This document shows positions 1 to 8,514 of a stretch of 64,000 bases of DNA, piece by piece. Source of the DNA: Pseudomonas subflava. Lineage in GTDB: Bacteria > Pseudomonadota > Gammaproteobacteria > Pseudomonadales > Pseudomonadaceae. The position numbers and the translations under genes were made by a program. Under the pieces are notes generated by a model. That model made no database searches, was not told the origin of the DNA, and was given only the letters and a program-made list of their open reading frames with translations. The stretch is taken from positions 186,001-250,000 of the forward strand of contig NZ_JAMXBF010000003.1 of assembly GCF_023823685.1 (NCBI RefSeq), given 5' to 3'. Within the stretch, counting starts at the first letter, position 1. Every line of letters begins with the position of its first letter.

Positions 1-130
1 GCAGCTGGGTGCCGGCCGGGCGCTGCAGGTACTTGAGGCTGGCGTGCAGCTGCTGGCGGTAGGCCGGGGTGAGGAAATCCATCGGACTGAAGCTGCTCAA
101 TTGCTCGGGCGTGAGCGGGGCGCTGCTCAT
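1..130 (-). CDS. N-terminus of a possible cyclic-nucleotide-binding-domain protein (cut by window edge)
   Basis: Only the first 43 codons are in the window; the rest lies beyond base 1. The ATG is preceded by a strong ribosome binding site, AGGAGAAG, six bases upstream, so the start is well supported. The visible peptide begins MSSAPLTPEQLSSFSPMDFL and continues to a stretch ending RPAGTQL. A helix followed by a short 'PAG' turn resembles the entry into a cNMP-binding (Crp/Fnr-type) sensor domain, where 'LPAG..LF..GE' is common. That assignment is an inference from a very short piece. The reading frame itself is much more certain than the function. Confidence 0.55.
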   Translation of the reverse strand, partial: MSSAPLTPEQLSSFSPMDFLTPAYRQQLHASLKYLQRPAGTQL

Positions 131-256
131 GGCGCTTCTCCTGCATCGGGTTCGACCACTATGGCATCGGCCATCGGTAGCGCTCCAGTCCTTTGGTCGC
201 GCCGGAAACAGCGCGCGTTCTAGCGGGTGTTTTTGCACAGAGGCCGGGGATGGCTC

Positions 257-265
257 TGTGGATAA
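257..265 (-). promoter_or_regulatory. Isolated perfect DnaA-box match
   Basis: The minus strand reads TTATCCACA, the consensus DnaA box, in the 187-base gap between two minus-strand genes. It sits inside a hairpin-forming stretch (CACAGA..GCC pairing with GGC.TCTGTG, about 236-260). No second box, AT-rich unwinding element or dnaA/dnaN gene is nearby, so this is not an origin. It may be a DnaA titration or regulatory site, or chance. Nothing else is recognisable between 131 and 317. Confidence 0.3.
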
Positions 266-317
266 GCCGGGGATGACCGGCGCCGAAGCGCAGCCGCAGC
301 GGCCTGCAGAAGGCTGC

Positions 318-746
318 TCATTTCTTGCCCAGACGCCAGTGGAAGTACAGGCTGGAGAGCCAGGACAGCAGGCTCGCCGTCGCCAGAAACAGGAAGACCG
401 TCGCCTTGACCCGGTCCTGCGGGTCGTCTCTGTCGACGAGCAGCCCGAACAGCAGGCAGACGCCGATCAGGTGCAGGGGCAGCCAGCTGTAGGACAGGCG
501 CCGAAGACGGTTGGCCACCAAGAGGTAGCTGATGAGCGGCGCCAGCAGGACCAGCGGAATCACGCCCCAGAGCGGCGAGGCGCGCGCTTGCTCCGAGACG
601 AACAGCAGGCAGACCACCACCGCCAGCAGCCCGTACGCCAGGCTGAAACCCTTGTACCAGCCATAACCCCGAGGCTTTCCGGCAGGCGCCGCGGAGTCGC
701 TGCGCAACGTGCTACGCGGTGTCGCGTAGGGATTGATCTCGTCCAT
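318..746 (-). CDS. Small membrane protein starting with an NPYATP motif, unknown function
   Basis: I do not recognise a specific family. The product is 142 residues if translation starts at the ATG ending at 746. AGGA lies seven bases before that ATG but only one base before the alternative ATG at 752, so the inner start is preferred. The N-terminus reads MDEINPYATPRS; the 'NPYxxP' opening is shared by many small bacterial membrane proteins of unknown role. Four hydrophobic stretches follow (roughly residues 33-50, 60-75, 90-105, 115-132), consistent with a four-helix inner-membrane protein. The C-terminus is basic (WRLGKK). It lies 16 bases downstream of the metallopeptidase gene, on the same strand, and may be co-transcribed with it. 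Confidence 0.7.
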   Translation of the reverse strand: MDEINPYATPRSTLRSDSAAPAGKPRGYGWYKGFSLAYGLLAVVVCLLFVSEQARASPLWGVIPLVLLAPLISYLLVANRLRRLSYSWLPLHLIGVCLLFGLLVDRDDPQDRVKATVFLFLATASLLSWLSSLYFHWRLGKK

Positions 747-762
747 GAGCATTTCCTCTAGA

Positions 763-1260
763 TCAGGAGGCCATCTCGCGCCAGGTCAGGTACAGGCGCA
801 GGTCGAACTCCAGCTGGTGGTAGTCCGGCAGCATGTGCTGGCACAGCTTGTAGAAGGCCTTGTTGTGTTCGGCCTCTTTCAGGTGCGCCAGCTCGTGCAC
901 CACGATCATGTTGAGAAACTCCGGCGCCGCGTCCTTGAACAGCGCGGCCACGCGGATCTCCTTCTTCGCCTTGAGCTTGCCGCCCTGCACCCGCGAGACT
1001 GCCGTATGCAGGCCGAGGGCGCGGTGGGTCAGGTCGAGGCGGTTGTCGTACAGCACCTTGTCGATGGCCGGCGCGCTGCGCAGGTACTCCTGCTTGAGCT
1101 CCACCGTGTAGCCGTACAGGGCCTTGTCGCTCTGCACCTGATGGCGATCGGGATAGCGCTTGGCCAGGTAATCGCCGAGGCGACCTTCGGCGACCATCTG
1201 CATCACCTGTTGCTGCAGGTGCGGTGGATAGCCCTGGAGGTATTTGAAGGGTGTAGTCAT
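763..1260 (-). CDS. YgjP/WLM-type zinc metallopeptidase-like protein (DUF45)
   Basis: The 165-residue product starts MTTPFKYLQGYP. It carries the zinc-protease signature HELAH (VVHELAHLKEAEHNKAFY) near residue 125, followed by a downstream His in the HNKAF segment, as in the YgjP-like metal-dependent hydrolase family. Family members are cytoplasmic and their substrates are mostly unknown. The start chosen gives the usual family length. The frame stays open upstream to 1473, but that part is low-complexity and uses codons unlike a real gene. No strong Shine-Dalgarno precedes the ATG, and an in-frame GTG about 18 bases upstream is an alternative. Confidence 0.8.
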   Translation of the reverse strand: MTTPFKYLQGYPPHLQQQVMQMVAEGRLGDYLAKRYPDRHQVQSDKALYGYTVELKQEYLRSAPAIDKVLYDNRLDLTHRALGLHTAVSRVQGGKLKAKKEIRVAALFKDAAPEFLNMIVVHELAHLKEAEHNKAFYKLCQHMLPDYHQLEFDLRLYLTWREMAS

Positions 1261-1600
1261 GGCGAGGGGTCTGTTCACGTTCCGTTCACGAGCCGCGTTG
1301 CTGGGCAAATCACGCCAGGCCGGGCGGCGTTCCGCCAGGCGCGGGACGCTGGCAAGGGCGGTTGCGCAACAACGCAGGGCGTCATCTTGCGCGCAACCCG
1401 TAGGGACGGGCCAGCTTTTGCGCGGAGCGTCGTTGCTCGAACGACCGAACCTCGCGTCTCGCGCGATCCCCATGGATGGTGTGAATGCCGTAGCCCGCCG
1501 GGAGCCGGCTCGGCCTGGCTCCGCGCAAAGACGGGCTCCGTCGCGGCCGTGAACGAAACTTGAACACGGCCGCCCTCAGGCAGCCGCCCGCGGCGAACGG
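1261..1600. repeat. 340-base gene-free stretch with a 12-bp inverted repeat
   Basis: No convincing gene is present; the open frames here have no supporting homology or ribosome binding site. The notable feature is an exact inverted repeat: TTTGCGCGGAGC at 1417-1428 and its reverse complement at 1518-1529, 89 bases apart. The stretch also contains the CGTAGGG-type word (1409-1415) seen in palindromic repeats elsewhere in the window. It may be a degenerate intergenic repeat unit. It separates the metallopeptidase gene from the end of the upstream chemoreceptor gene, both on the minus strand. Confidence 0.5.
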
Positions 1601-3595
1601 TCAGCGCACCTTGAAGCGGCTGACCAGTTCCACCAGGCGGCGATTGGAGGCCAGCAGCGCATCGGCGCTGCGGTCCGCCTGCTGCCCGCCGGCGACCAGG
1701 TCGTCGACCATGTGGCGGATGGCGACCATGTTCTGGTTGATCTCCTCGGTCACCGCGCTCTGCTCCTCGGCGGCGGTGGCGATCTGCGCGCTGAGGTCGT
1801 GGATGCGGCCGACCGACGAGGCCATGTCGTCGAGGCCGACGTTGACCCGCGCGGTGCGGTCGGCGGTGGCCTGGCAGCTGGCCTTGGTCTGCTCCATGGC
1901 CTGCACGGCGGAGCTCACGCCCTGCTGCAGCTTGGCCAGCATCTCGTTGATCTCCGAGGTGCTCTGCTGGGTGCGGCCGGCCAGGGCGCGCACCTCGTCG
2001 GCGACCACGGCGAAGCCGCGGCCCTGCTCGCCCGCGCGAGCCGCCTCGATGGCCGCGTTGAGCGCCAGCAGGTTGGTCTGCCCGGCAATCTCGCCGATCA
2101 CCCCGAGCACATCGTTGATGCGCCGGGCGTCCTGCTGCATGGCCAGCACCCGCGCGGTGGCGCTTTCCACCTCGTCGACCAGGGCCAGCACGCTGGTCGA
2201 GGCCTCGGCCACCACCTGCTTGGACTGCTCGGCGTTATCGTTGGCATTGCGGGTGAAGGCAGCCGTCTCGGTGGCACTCTGCGCCACGGTGTCGGCGGTC
2301 GAGCTCATCTCGGTAATGGCCGTCACCGCCTGGTCGGTCTCGTTGGCGTGGCGGGTCAGCACCTCGTTGGTGTGGCGCGACTGCTGCTGCAGCTGCGCCA
2401 GCTCCTCGGCGATCACCGCCGAGGCCTGGGTGACGTCGGCGATCATGTTCTGCAGGTAGGCGATGAAGCGGTTGACCGACTCGCCGACCGCGTCCATCTC
2501 GTCCTGGCCCTTGAGGGCGATGCGCCGGGTCAGGTCGGCGTCGCCGGCGGACAGCGAATCGATGTTGCCGCGCAGCACGTGCAGGCGCTGCATCAGCTGA
2601 TGGATGGAGAACAGCATGATGGCCAGCAGCAGGATCACCAGCGGCACCTGGATGTAGGCCAGGGTGCTCAGCACGTCGGCGCTGTTCTCGGTCAGCAGGT
2701 GAGTCGGCAGCGCCGCCGCCAGCAGCCAGGGCGTGCCGGGGATGGGCTGCAGGTAGAAGGTCCAGTCATCACCGGCGTTGTCGAACTCATGCTTGTACAG
2801 CGCCTCGCGGCCGATCTTGCCGAGGCCCGTCTGGATCTCGCCGACGAACGCCGACTGCCCGGCCAGCTCGGAGACATTCTTCAGCACGATCTCGCCGCCG
2901 ATGCGCGCCTGGTTGCTGAGGATCTTGCCGTCCGGCTCGACGATCATCACCTCGCCCTGGATTTCCTTCTCCTTCTCCGCCACCAGGTTGTTGAAGAAGC
3001 CCAGCGTCACGTCGATGGTGGACACGCCGAACAGCGCGCCGTCCTTGCGGATGGCCATGGCGCAGTTGGTGCGCGGCTGGGCGCTGGCGTCGTCCTTGTA
3101 GGCGGCGGCCCAGGCGCAGCGCCCCGCCGGCGCCTGCTGCCCGGCACGGTGCCAGGCCTGCTCGTAGTAGGCGGGCGCCTCGTCGGAGTTCCAGTAGGTG
3201 TTGACCGTCATCTGCCCGCTGGCGTCGCGGTGGAAGAAGGTGCTGTGCTTGTCGCGCTCCGAGCGCTTCTGCGCCAGCGGCCAGATGCCGCCGCCGAACA
3301 CCTTGGGGTCGCCGTACTGGTCGACCAGGCCGGGCACCACGGCGTCGATGCTGTCGCTGTCGAGCAACGGGATGGTCTGGGTGATGCTGCGCGACTGCGC
3401 CTCGACCCTGGCCAGTTCGAAGAGGATGCTCTCCGAGATAGTACTGACTTGGTTCAACACCAGCTGCTCTTCCGCGGCCTTCAGCTTGGGCGCAACGAAA
3501 TGACGAATGCCTTCCTCGGTGAGAAGAAACACCACCGCGATGAAGGCCACAAAGATGAGGGTGTAGCGGGCCTGGATTGTTTTTATTGAGCCCAT
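1601..3595 (-). CDS. Methyl-accepting chemotaxis protein with a periplasmic Cache-type sensor
   Basis: A 664-residue transmembrane chemoreceptor. AGGAG lies six bases before the ATG at 3595 ([15 protein letters not shown]), which fixes the start even though the frame is open further upstream. There is one membrane helix near residues 10-28 and a large periplasmic region to about 325. That region contains '[16 protein letters not shown]' and '[12 protein letters not shown]', typical of Cache/PAS-like ligand domains. A second helix follows ([15 protein letters not shown]), then a HAMP linker and the coiled-coil signalling domain. The hairpin tip reads [20 protein letters not shown], the conserved CheA/CheW contact, followed by [15 protein letters not shown]. 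No C-terminal CheR-binding pentapeptide is seen. The gene is isolated from other chemotaxis genes and the ligand cannot be told from sequence. Confidence 0.93.
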   Translation of the reverse strand: MGSIKTIQARYTLIFVAFIAVVFLLTEEGIRHFVAPKLKAAEEQLVLNQVSTISESILFELARVEAQSRSITQTIPLLDSDSIDAVVPGLVDQYGDPKVFGGGIWPLAQKRSERDKHSTFFHRDASGQMTVNTYWNSDEAPAYYEQAWHRAGQQAPAGRCAWAAAYKDDASAQPRTNCAMAIRKDGALFGVSTIDVTLGFFNNLVAEKEKEIQGEVMIVEPDGKILSNQARIGGEIVLKNVSELAGQSAFVGEIQTGLGKIGREALYKHEFDNAGDDWTFYLQPIPGTPWLLAAALPTHLLTENSADVLSTLAYIQVPLVILLLAIMLFSIHQLMQRLHVLRGNIDSLSAGDADLTRRIALKGQDEMDAVGESVNRFIAYLQNMIADVTQASAVIAEELAQLQQQSRHTNEVLTRHANETDQAVTAITEMSSTADTVAQSATETAAFTRNANDNAEQSKQVVAEASTSVLALVDEVESATARVLAMQQDARRINDVLGVIGEIAGQTNLLALNAAIEAARAGEQGRGFAVVADEVRALAGRTQQSTSEINEMLAKLQQGVSSAVQAMEQTKASCQATADRTARVNVGLDDMASSVGRIHDLSAQIATAAEEQSAVTEEINQNMVAIRHMVDDLVAGGQQADRSADALLASNRRLVELVSRFKVR

Positions 3596-3777
3596 GGTTG
3601 CTCCTGCTCGGTGAATGCCGATTCTGCGGCCCGGATGGCCTGGTGGCAGCATATCCCGGTTATCGACCGCTCCGCACCGGGCTTGAAGGGTGGCGGCGAA
3701 AGTCGCGGGCGGTCCACTGGAGTCGGGGACGAAGCTCGCACGACATTCTTGTCCGCCGCGCCGCACTGTCTCGCCGA

Positions 3778-4212
3778 CTAGTCCGCGCAGGCGCGGATCG
3801 CGGCGTCCTGCAATAGCGAGCAGGGCCGGTCGGCCAGGTAGCTGCGGTAGACCCGCAGCAGCTGCGCCGCGTCGTAGCGGCACCGTGCGACACGGCACTC
3901 GGCGTCGAACTCGAAGCGACTGTCGGTCGGCTCGGCCAGGCGGATGGAGAGCGCCGGCCAGTCGCTGGGCGGGGCATCGGCCGGGGTGAACAGAAGACGC
4001 TGCCGACGCTGCACCAGATGGCCGCCGGCCGCGGCGTAGTCGAAGACGAACAGCAGGGTGCGCGAGACCTTGGTGGTGCACTCGGCACGCGCCACGCAGC
4101 GCTGCGGGTCCGGAGCAGGCTGCGCCGGGGCGGGACCGGGCGAGTCCGTCGCCGGCCGCTGCGTGCAGCCGAGCAGCACCATGCAGGCCAAGGCCATGAT
4201 GAACAGTCTCAT
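3778..4212 (-). CDS. Predicted lipoprotein of unknown function
   Basis: The 144-residue product starts [20 protein letters not shown], a signal peptide ending in a lipobox (LLGC) with the lipidated Cys at about residue 16. GGAGAG lies seven bases before the ATG, supporting this start over longer ones. A Pro/Ala-rich linker follows, then a globular part with several cysteines (CVARAEC, CRVARC, CSLLQ, CAD) that could form disulfides in the periplasm. No catalytic motif is recognised. The gene follows the fba terminator on the same strand and probably has its own promoter. Confidence 0.72.
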   Translation of the reverse strand: MRLFIMALACMVLLGCTQRPATDSPGPAPAQPAPDPQRCVARAECTTKVSRTLLFVFDYAAAGGHLVQRRQRLLFTPADAPPSDWPALSIRLAEPTDSRFEFDAECRVARCRYDAAQLLRVYRSYLADRPCSLLQDAAIRACAD

Positions 4213-4282
4213 ACGCAGCTCTCCGTAGGGCGCGCCGCGCGCACCGTCTGGCGCCTCCACGTGAGGCGCATCCCTAAACGAG

Positions 4283-4305
4283 AAAGCCCCGCAGAGCGGG
4301 GCTTT
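4283..4305 (-). terminator. Rho-independent terminator of fba
   Basis: A perfect hairpin with 10-bp arms, AAAGCCCCGC and GCGGGGCTTT, and the 3-base loop AGA. It lies 17 bases after the fba stop codon. Reading the minus strand, the stem ends in TTT and is followed by CTCGTTT, a short U-rich tail. Confidence 0.88.
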
Positions 4306-4321
4306 CGGTACAGCGGGCCGC

Positions 4322-5386
4322 TTAGTTGACCTTGGCGGTCAGCTCGCCGCTGGCGTAGCGCTGGTACATGCCTTCCAGGGAGATCGGCTTGATCTTGGAG
4401 GCGTTGCCGGCGGTGCCGAAGGCTTCGTAGCGGGCGATGCAGATGTCACGCATGGCGACGATGGTCTTGGCGAAGAACTTGCGCGGGTCGAACTCGCTCG
4501 GCTGCTCGGCCATCATGCGGCGGATGGCGCCGGTGGAGGCCAGACGCAGGTCGGTGTCGATGTTGACCTTGCGTACGCCGTGCTTGATGCCTTCGACAAT
4601 TTCCTCTACCGGCACGCCGTAGGTTTCCTTGATGTCGCCGCCGAACTCGTTGATCACCTTCAGCCACTCCTGCGGAACCGAGGAGGAGCCGTGCATCACC
4701 AGGTGGGTGTTGGGGATGCGCTTGTGGATTTCCTTGATGCGCTCGATGGAGAGCACGTCGCCGGTCGGCGGCTTGGTGAACTTGTAGGCGCCGTGGCTGG
4801 TGCCGATGGCGATGGCCAGGGCGTCGACCTGGGTGCGCTTGACGAAGTCGGCAGCCTCTTCCGGGTCGGTCAGTAGCTGGCTGTGGTCCAGCACGCCTTC
4901 GGCACCGACGCCGTCTTCTTCACCGGCCATGCCGGTTTCCAGGCTGCCCAGGCAGCCCAGTTCGCCCTCTACGGACACGCCGCAGGCGTGGGCGAAGGCG
5001 ACCGTCTGCTGGGTGACGCGGACGTTGTAGTCGTAGTCGGCCGGGGTCTTGCCGTCTTCCTTCAGCGAGCCGTCCATCATCACCGAAGAAAAGCCCAGCT
5101 GGATGGAGCGCTGGCACACGTCGGGGCTGGTGCCGTGGTCCTGGTGCATGCACACCGGGATGTGCGGGAATTCTTCGATGGCGGCCAGGATCAGGTGGCG
5201 CAGGAAGGGCGCGCCGGCGTATTTGCGGGCACCGGCGGAGGCCTGGACGATCACCGGGGAGTCGGTTTTGTCGGCCGCTTCCATGATCGCGCGCATCTGC
5301 TCGAGGTTGTTGACGTTGAAGGCCGGCACGCCATAGCCGAATTCGGCGGCGTGGTCGAGCATCTGGCGCATGCTGATAAGTGCCAT
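4322..5386 (-). CDS. fba: Class II fructose-1,6-bisphosphate aldolase
   Basis: The 354-residue enzyme cleaves fructose-1,6-bisphosphate to dihydroxyacetone phosphate and glyceraldehyde-3-phosphate. In pseudomonads, which lack phosphofructokinase, it runs mainly in the gluconeogenic direction. The metal-site region is visible as [12 protein letters not shown], and further family blocks are [12 protein letters not shown] and [13 protein letters not shown]. The start [19 protein letters not shown] has GGGAGC seven bases upstream and gives the normal Pseudomonas length. The gene is the last of the minus-strand group tktA-epd-pgk-(two small lipoproteins)-fba and is closed by a clear terminator. 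In pseudomonads this enzyme is also called Fda. Confidence 0.97.
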   Translation of the reverse strand: MALISMRQMLDHAAEFGYGVPAFNVNNLEQMRAIMEAADKTDSPVIVQASAGARKYAGAPFLRHLILAAIEEFPHIPVCMHQDHGTSPDVCQRSIQLGFSSVMMDGSLKEDGKTPADYDYNVRVTQQTVAFAHACGVSVEGELGCLGSLETGMAGEEDGVGAEGVLDHSQLLTDPEEAADFVKRTQVDALAIAIGTSHGAYKFTKPPTGDVLSIERIKEIHKRIPNTHLVMHGSSSVPQEWLKVINEFGGDIKETYGVPVEEIVEGIKHGVRKVNIDTDLRLASTGAIRRMMAEQPSEFDPRKFFAKTIVAMRDICIARYEAFGTAGNASKIKPISLEGMYQRYASGELTAKVN

Positions 5387-5580
5387 CTGTGAAGCTCCCA
5401 AATCAGGGTCGTTAGGTGTGCAAGCCTGCCGCAGGGGCGGGCCTTGTTCAAGTTTTCGGGAATCGGGCGTCCGCCCTCCCTGCCCCGCGCGCCGTTCGAC
5501 ACGCGGGATTCGAATCCGACGGGCCGCTGGCCCGCCGCACTGCCGGCCCGGACCATGGTCCGAACCGCGGGTTACCATTA
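5387..5580. repeat. Intergenic stretch with three short perfect palindromes
   Basis: The 194 bases between fba and the upstream MliC-like gene hold GGATTCGAATCC (5506-5517), GGGCC-GCT-GGCCC (5521-5533) and CGGACCATGGTCCG (5549-5562). The clustering suggests RNA structure or protein binding sites ahead of fba. The first one looks like the T-arm of a tRNA, but no tRNA can be folded around it. Confidence 0.45.
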
Positions 5581-5892
5581 TTACTGCGCCGTGCAGCCGC
5601 GACCGATCAGGTCATCGTCCGCCACCCGGTACACCAGGCCTTCCTCGCCCTTGCTGTGGAAGGCCAGGACGCCGTCGCTATAGAGCGCGCCAGAACCCGA
5701 GGGTTCGCGCTGCAGGCGATGGACGATGTCGTCGCCGCCCAGGCGCAGGTCAACCGCCTCGTCGCCCACCGGCCGCCACAGCACTTCGGCCTGGCTGTCG
5801 CAGACCCAGCGGGTCCAGTGGTCGCCGGGTTCCGGCTGGCCGGCGCAGGCGCCCAGCAGCAGGGCGACCGGCGCCAGGATCAAAGCTCTCAT
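5581..5892 (-). CDS. MliC-like lipoprotein (possible C-type lysozyme inhibitor)
   Basis: The 103-residue product starts [20 protein letters not shown], a lipoprotein signal with lipobox LGAC (Cys16). The mature part has [11 protein letters not shown] near its start and a C-terminal cysteine (IGRGCTAQ). Between them is the pattern of the MliC/PliC fold: '[21 protein letters not shown]', resembling the 'a.Y....f..kG....l' block of that family. MliC proteins sit in the outer membrane and block host C-type lysozyme. The family call is moderate because the domain is short and divergent. It lies 12 bases downstream of another small lipoprotein gene and probably forms a unit with it. Confidence 0.65.
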   Translation of the reverse strand: MRALILAPVALLLGACAGQPEPGDHWTRWVCDSQAEVLWRPVGDEAVDLRLGGDDIVHRLQREPSGSGALYSDGVLAFHSKGEEGLVYRVADDDLIGRGCTAQ

Positions 5893-5904
5893 GCACGCTC
5901 CGTG

Positions 5905-6099
5905 TCAGGGGCAGTTTTGCTGCTCACCCACATCCAGGGTAGGGTCGCCGGTGCTCTGCGCCTCGACCCGCTGATCGTCCTGGGTGGTCGGCAGGATGAT
6001 ATCCGGCGGGCTCAGCACTTCGCAGGTGCTGGGGCCCGAGCCGTTGCCAGTGCAACCGGCGAGGCCGGCAAAGAGTAACAGTATCGCGAACTGACGCAT
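5905..6099 (-). CDS. Small (64-residue) predicted lipoprotein
   Basis: The product begins MRQFAILLLFAGLAGCTGNG: a short signal peptide and lipobox LAGC with the lipidated Cys at residue 16. AAGGAG stands eight bases before the ATG. The mature 49 residues are acidic and have two further cysteines (STCEV near the front, QNCP at the end), so one disulfide is possible. No family is recognised. In P. aeruginosa, two hypothetical genes occupy the same place between pgk and fba, so position and small size appear conserved. Confidence 0.7.
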   Translation of the reverse strand: MRQFAILLLFAGLAGCTGNGSGPSTCEVLSPPDIILPTTQDDQRVEAQSTGDPTLDVGEQQNCP

Positions 6100-6171
6100 G
6101 ACCTAGCTCCTTTCTCCGGGGTTCCTCTGCAAGGGACCGCGGAGACGGGAACTTGGTTTAGCGCCGATGCG

Positions 6172-7332
6172 TTAGCGGGCGCGCTCTTCCAGTACCGCGA
6201 CCGCCGGCAGCACCTTGCCCTCGACGAATTCGAGGAAGGCGCCGCCACCGGTGGAGATGTAGCTGATCTGCTCGTTCACGCCGTACTTGTCGATGGCCGC
6301 CAGGGTGTCGCCGCCGCCGGCGATGGAGAACGCCGGGCTCTCGGCGATGGCCTGGGCCAGCACCTTGGTGCCGTTGCCGAACTGGTCGAACTCGAACACG
6401 CCGACCGGACCGTTCCACAGGATGGTCTTGGACGACTTCAGCAGCTCGGCGAACTGCGCGGCGGTCTGCGGGCCGATGTCGAGGATCATGTCGTCGTCGG
6501 CGACGTCGGCAATGGCCTTCACGGTCGCTTCGGCGTCTTCGGCGAAGGCCTTGGCCACCACCACGTCGACCGGCAGCGGCACGCTGACCTTGGCCGCGAT
6601 GGCATTGGCGGTGTCGACCAGATCGGCCTCGTACAGCGACTTGCCGACCTTGTGGCCCGCGGCCGCGAGGAAGGTGTTGGCGATGCCGCCGCCGACGATC
6701 AGCTGGTCGCAGATCTGCGCCAGGCTGTTGAGCACGTCCAGCTTGGTGGAGACCTTGGAGCCGGCGACGATGGCGGCCAGCGGACGCTCGGGGCTCTTCA
6801 GGGCCTTGCCCAGGGCGTCCAGCTCGGCGGCCAGCAGCGGGCCGGCGGCGGCGACCTTGGCGAACTTGGCCACGCCATGGGTCGAACCCTCGGCGCGGTG
6901 GGCGGTGCCGAAGGCGTCCATCACGAACACGTCGCACAGGGCGGCGTATTGCTGGGCCAGCTCGTCGGCGTTTTTCTTCTCACCCTTGTTGAAGCGCACG
7001 TTCTCGAACAGCACGATGTCGCCGGCTTTGACCTCGACGCCGCCCAGGTAGTCCTTGACCAGCGGTACTTCGCGGCCCAGGGCCTTGCTCAGGTAGGCGG
7101 CGACCGGCGCCAGGCTGTTCTCCTCGGAGAACTCACCCTCGGTCGGACGGCCCAGGTGCGAGCAGACCATCACGGCCGCGCCCTTCTCCAGGGCCAGCTT
7201 GATGGTCGGCAGCGAGGCGAGGATGCGCGCATCGCTCTTCACCACGCCGTCCTTCACCGGCACGTTGAGGTCTTCGCGGATCAGCACGCGCTTACCGGCG
7301 AGGTCGAGGTCGGTCATCTTGAGAACGGTCAT
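6172..7332 (-). CDS. pgk: Phosphoglycerate kinase
   Basis: The 386-residue cytoplasmic enzyme interconverts 1,3-bisphosphoglycerate + ADP with 3-phosphoglycerate + ATP. The N-terminal block [16 protein letters not shown] is the classic PGK signature (substrate-binding Arg and Asp), followed by [10 protein letters not shown]. The nucleotide-side glycine-rich motifs appear as [10 protein letters not shown] and, near the C-terminus, [11 protein letters not shown] and [16 protein letters not shown] lies six bases before the ATG. The gene is 24 bases downstream of epd on the same strand and upstream of the two lipoproteins and fba. Confidence 0.98.
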   Translation of the reverse strand: MTVLKMTDLDLAGKRVLIREDLNVPVKDGVVKSDARILASLPTIKLALEKGAAVMVCSHLGRPTEGEFSEENSLAPVAAYLSKALGREVPLVKDYLGGVEVKAGDIVLFENVRFNKGEKKNADELAQQYAALCDVFVMDAFGTAHRAEGSTHGVAKFAKVAAAGPLLAAELDALGKALKSPERPLAAIVAGSKVSTKLDVLNSLAQICDQLIVGGGIANTFLAAAGHKVGKSLYEADLVDTANAIAAKVSVPLPVDVVVAKAFAEDAEATVKAIADVADDDMILDIGPQTAAQFAELLKSSKTILWNGPVGVFEFDQFGNGTKVLAQAIAESPAFSIAGGGDTLAAIDKYGVNEQISYISTGGGAFLEFVEGKVLPAVAVLEERAR

Positions 7333-7356
7333 GGTCAGTCCTTCAGAGGGGGCTGG

Positions 7357-8403
7357 TTAGTTGGAAGTCGTGGAGACGGCGAGGAAGTGTTCCGCGACGT
7401 CGAGCATGCGGTTGGCGAAGCCCCATTCGTTGTCGAACCAGGCCAGCAGGTTGACCAGGCGCGGGCCGGACACCCGGGTCTGGCTGCCGTCGACGATGGC
7501 CGAATGGGCGTCGTGATTGAAATCGCAGCTGGCGTGGGGCAGCTCGGTGTAGGCCAGCAGGCCCTTGAGCGGGCCGGCCTCGGCGGCCTGGCGCAGGACC
7601 CGGTTGATCTCTTCGGCCGAGGTATCGCGGGCGGTCTGCAGAGTGATGTCCAGGCACGAGACGTTGACCGTCGGCACGCGGATGGCCTTGGCCTGGATGC
7701 GCCCGGCCAGTTTCGGCAGCAGGCGCTCGATACCCCGCGCAAGGCCGGTGGACACCGGAATCACCGACTGGAAGGCCGAGCGCGTGCGGCGCAGGTCCTC
7801 ATGGTGATAGGCGTCGATTACCGGCTGGTCGTTCATCGCGGAGTGAATGGTGGTGATGGAGACGTACTCCAGACCCACCGCCTCGTTGAGAAGTTTCAGC
7901 AGCGGCACGCCACAGTTGGTGGTGCAGGAGGCGTTCGACACCAGGGTCTCGGCGCCGCTCAGGCAGTGCTGGTTGACGCCGAACACCACCGTGGCGTCGA
8001 CGTCCGCCTCGCTGGCCATCGGCTGGGAGAACAGCACCCGCGGCGCGCCGGCCGCCAGGAAGCGCTCACCGTCGGCGCGGCTGTGCCATACGCCGGAGCA
8101 TTCCAGCACCAGGTCGATGTCCAGCGCCGCCCAGTCGATGGCCTCGGGCTCGCTCTGGCGCAGCACCTTCACGCAGTCGCCATTGATGTGCAGGCAGTCG
8201 CCGTCGACTCTCACCTCGCCGGGAAAACGGCCGTGGGTGGAGTCGAAACGGGTCAGGTACTCGATGCTGGCCTGGTCGGCCAGGTCGTTCAGCGCGACGA
8301 TCTCGAAACCGGCCGCGGCGCCGCGCTCGTGCAGGGCGCGCAGCACGCAACGGCCGATGCGGCCGTATCCGTTGAGGGCGACTTTGAGAGGGCGTTTGGC
8401 CAT
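7357..8403 (-). CDS. epd: D-erythrose-4-phosphate dehydrogenase (GAPDH family)
   Basis: The 348-residue NAD-dependent enzyme oxidises erythrose-4-phosphate to 4-phosphoerythronate, the first step toward pyridoxal phosphate. The Rossmann start VALNGYGRIGRCVLRAL and the catalytic Cys in SNASCTTNC mark the GAPDH superfamily. Pseudomonads carry the Epd-type paralogue between tkt and pgk, and the neighbourhood (transketolase upstream makes erythrose-4-phosphate) supports Epd over glycolytic GAPDH. Substrate preference cannot be proven from sequence alone. Translation starts at MAKRPLKVALNGYG. Confidence 0.9.
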   Translation of the reverse strand: MAKRPLKVALNGYGRIGRCVLRALHERGAAAGFEIVALNDLADQASIEYLTRFDSTHGRFPGEVRVDGDCLHINGDCVKVLRQSEPEAIDWAALDIDLVLECSGVWHSRADGERFLAAGAPRVLFSQPMASEADVDATVVFGVNQHCLSGAETLVSNASCTTNCGVPLLKLLNEAVGLEYVSITTIHSAMNDQPVIDAYHHEDLRRTRSAFQSVIPVSTGLARGIERLLPKLAGRIQAKAIRVPTVNVSCLDITLQTARDTSAEEINRVLRQAAEAGPLKGLLAYTELPHASCDFNHDAHSAIVDGSQTRVSGPRLVNLLAWFDNEWGFANRMLDVAEHFLAVSTTSN

Positions 8404-8424
8404 GGTTTCTTCGTCGGTCTGGCA

Positions 8425-8502
8425 GGTGGAAAACCGCTTCGCGGGTTTTCCACCCTACGCAAGGATGGAGTCACGTAGGGTGGATGGCCGCGGCCATCCA
8501 CC
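8425..8502. repeat. Paired palindromes of a GTAGGGTGG repeat family
   Basis: Two hairpins lie between tktA and epd. The first has 11-bp arms GGTGGAAAACC (8425-8435) and GGTTTTCCACC (8444-8454). The second is a perfect 24-bp palindrome at 8479-8502 with half-site GGTGGATGGCCG. They are linked by inverted copies of CCACCCTACG (8450-8459) and CGTAGGGTGG (8474-8483), so the element looks like two head-to-head copies of one unit. It may end or dampen transcription from tktA into epd. Related words occur at 17344-17480 and 27559-27583. Confidence 0.75.
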
Positions 8503-8514
8503 ACCACATGGCGC

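Noticed and set aside
257..265. Perfect DnaA box as a sign of a replication origin
   Set aside because: A single box, no AT-rich unwinding region, and no dnaA, dnaN or gyrB nearby.
1264..1560. Frames on both strands in the gap upstream of the metallopeptidase gene
   Set aside because: Arg/Ala/Pro-rich low-complexity translations without start signals; the metallopeptidase family length fits the ATG at 1260.
5490..5535. T-arm-like GGATTCGAATCC suggested a tRNA gene
   Set aside because: No acceptor, D or anticodon arms can be placed around it on either strand; the word is simply a palindrome.
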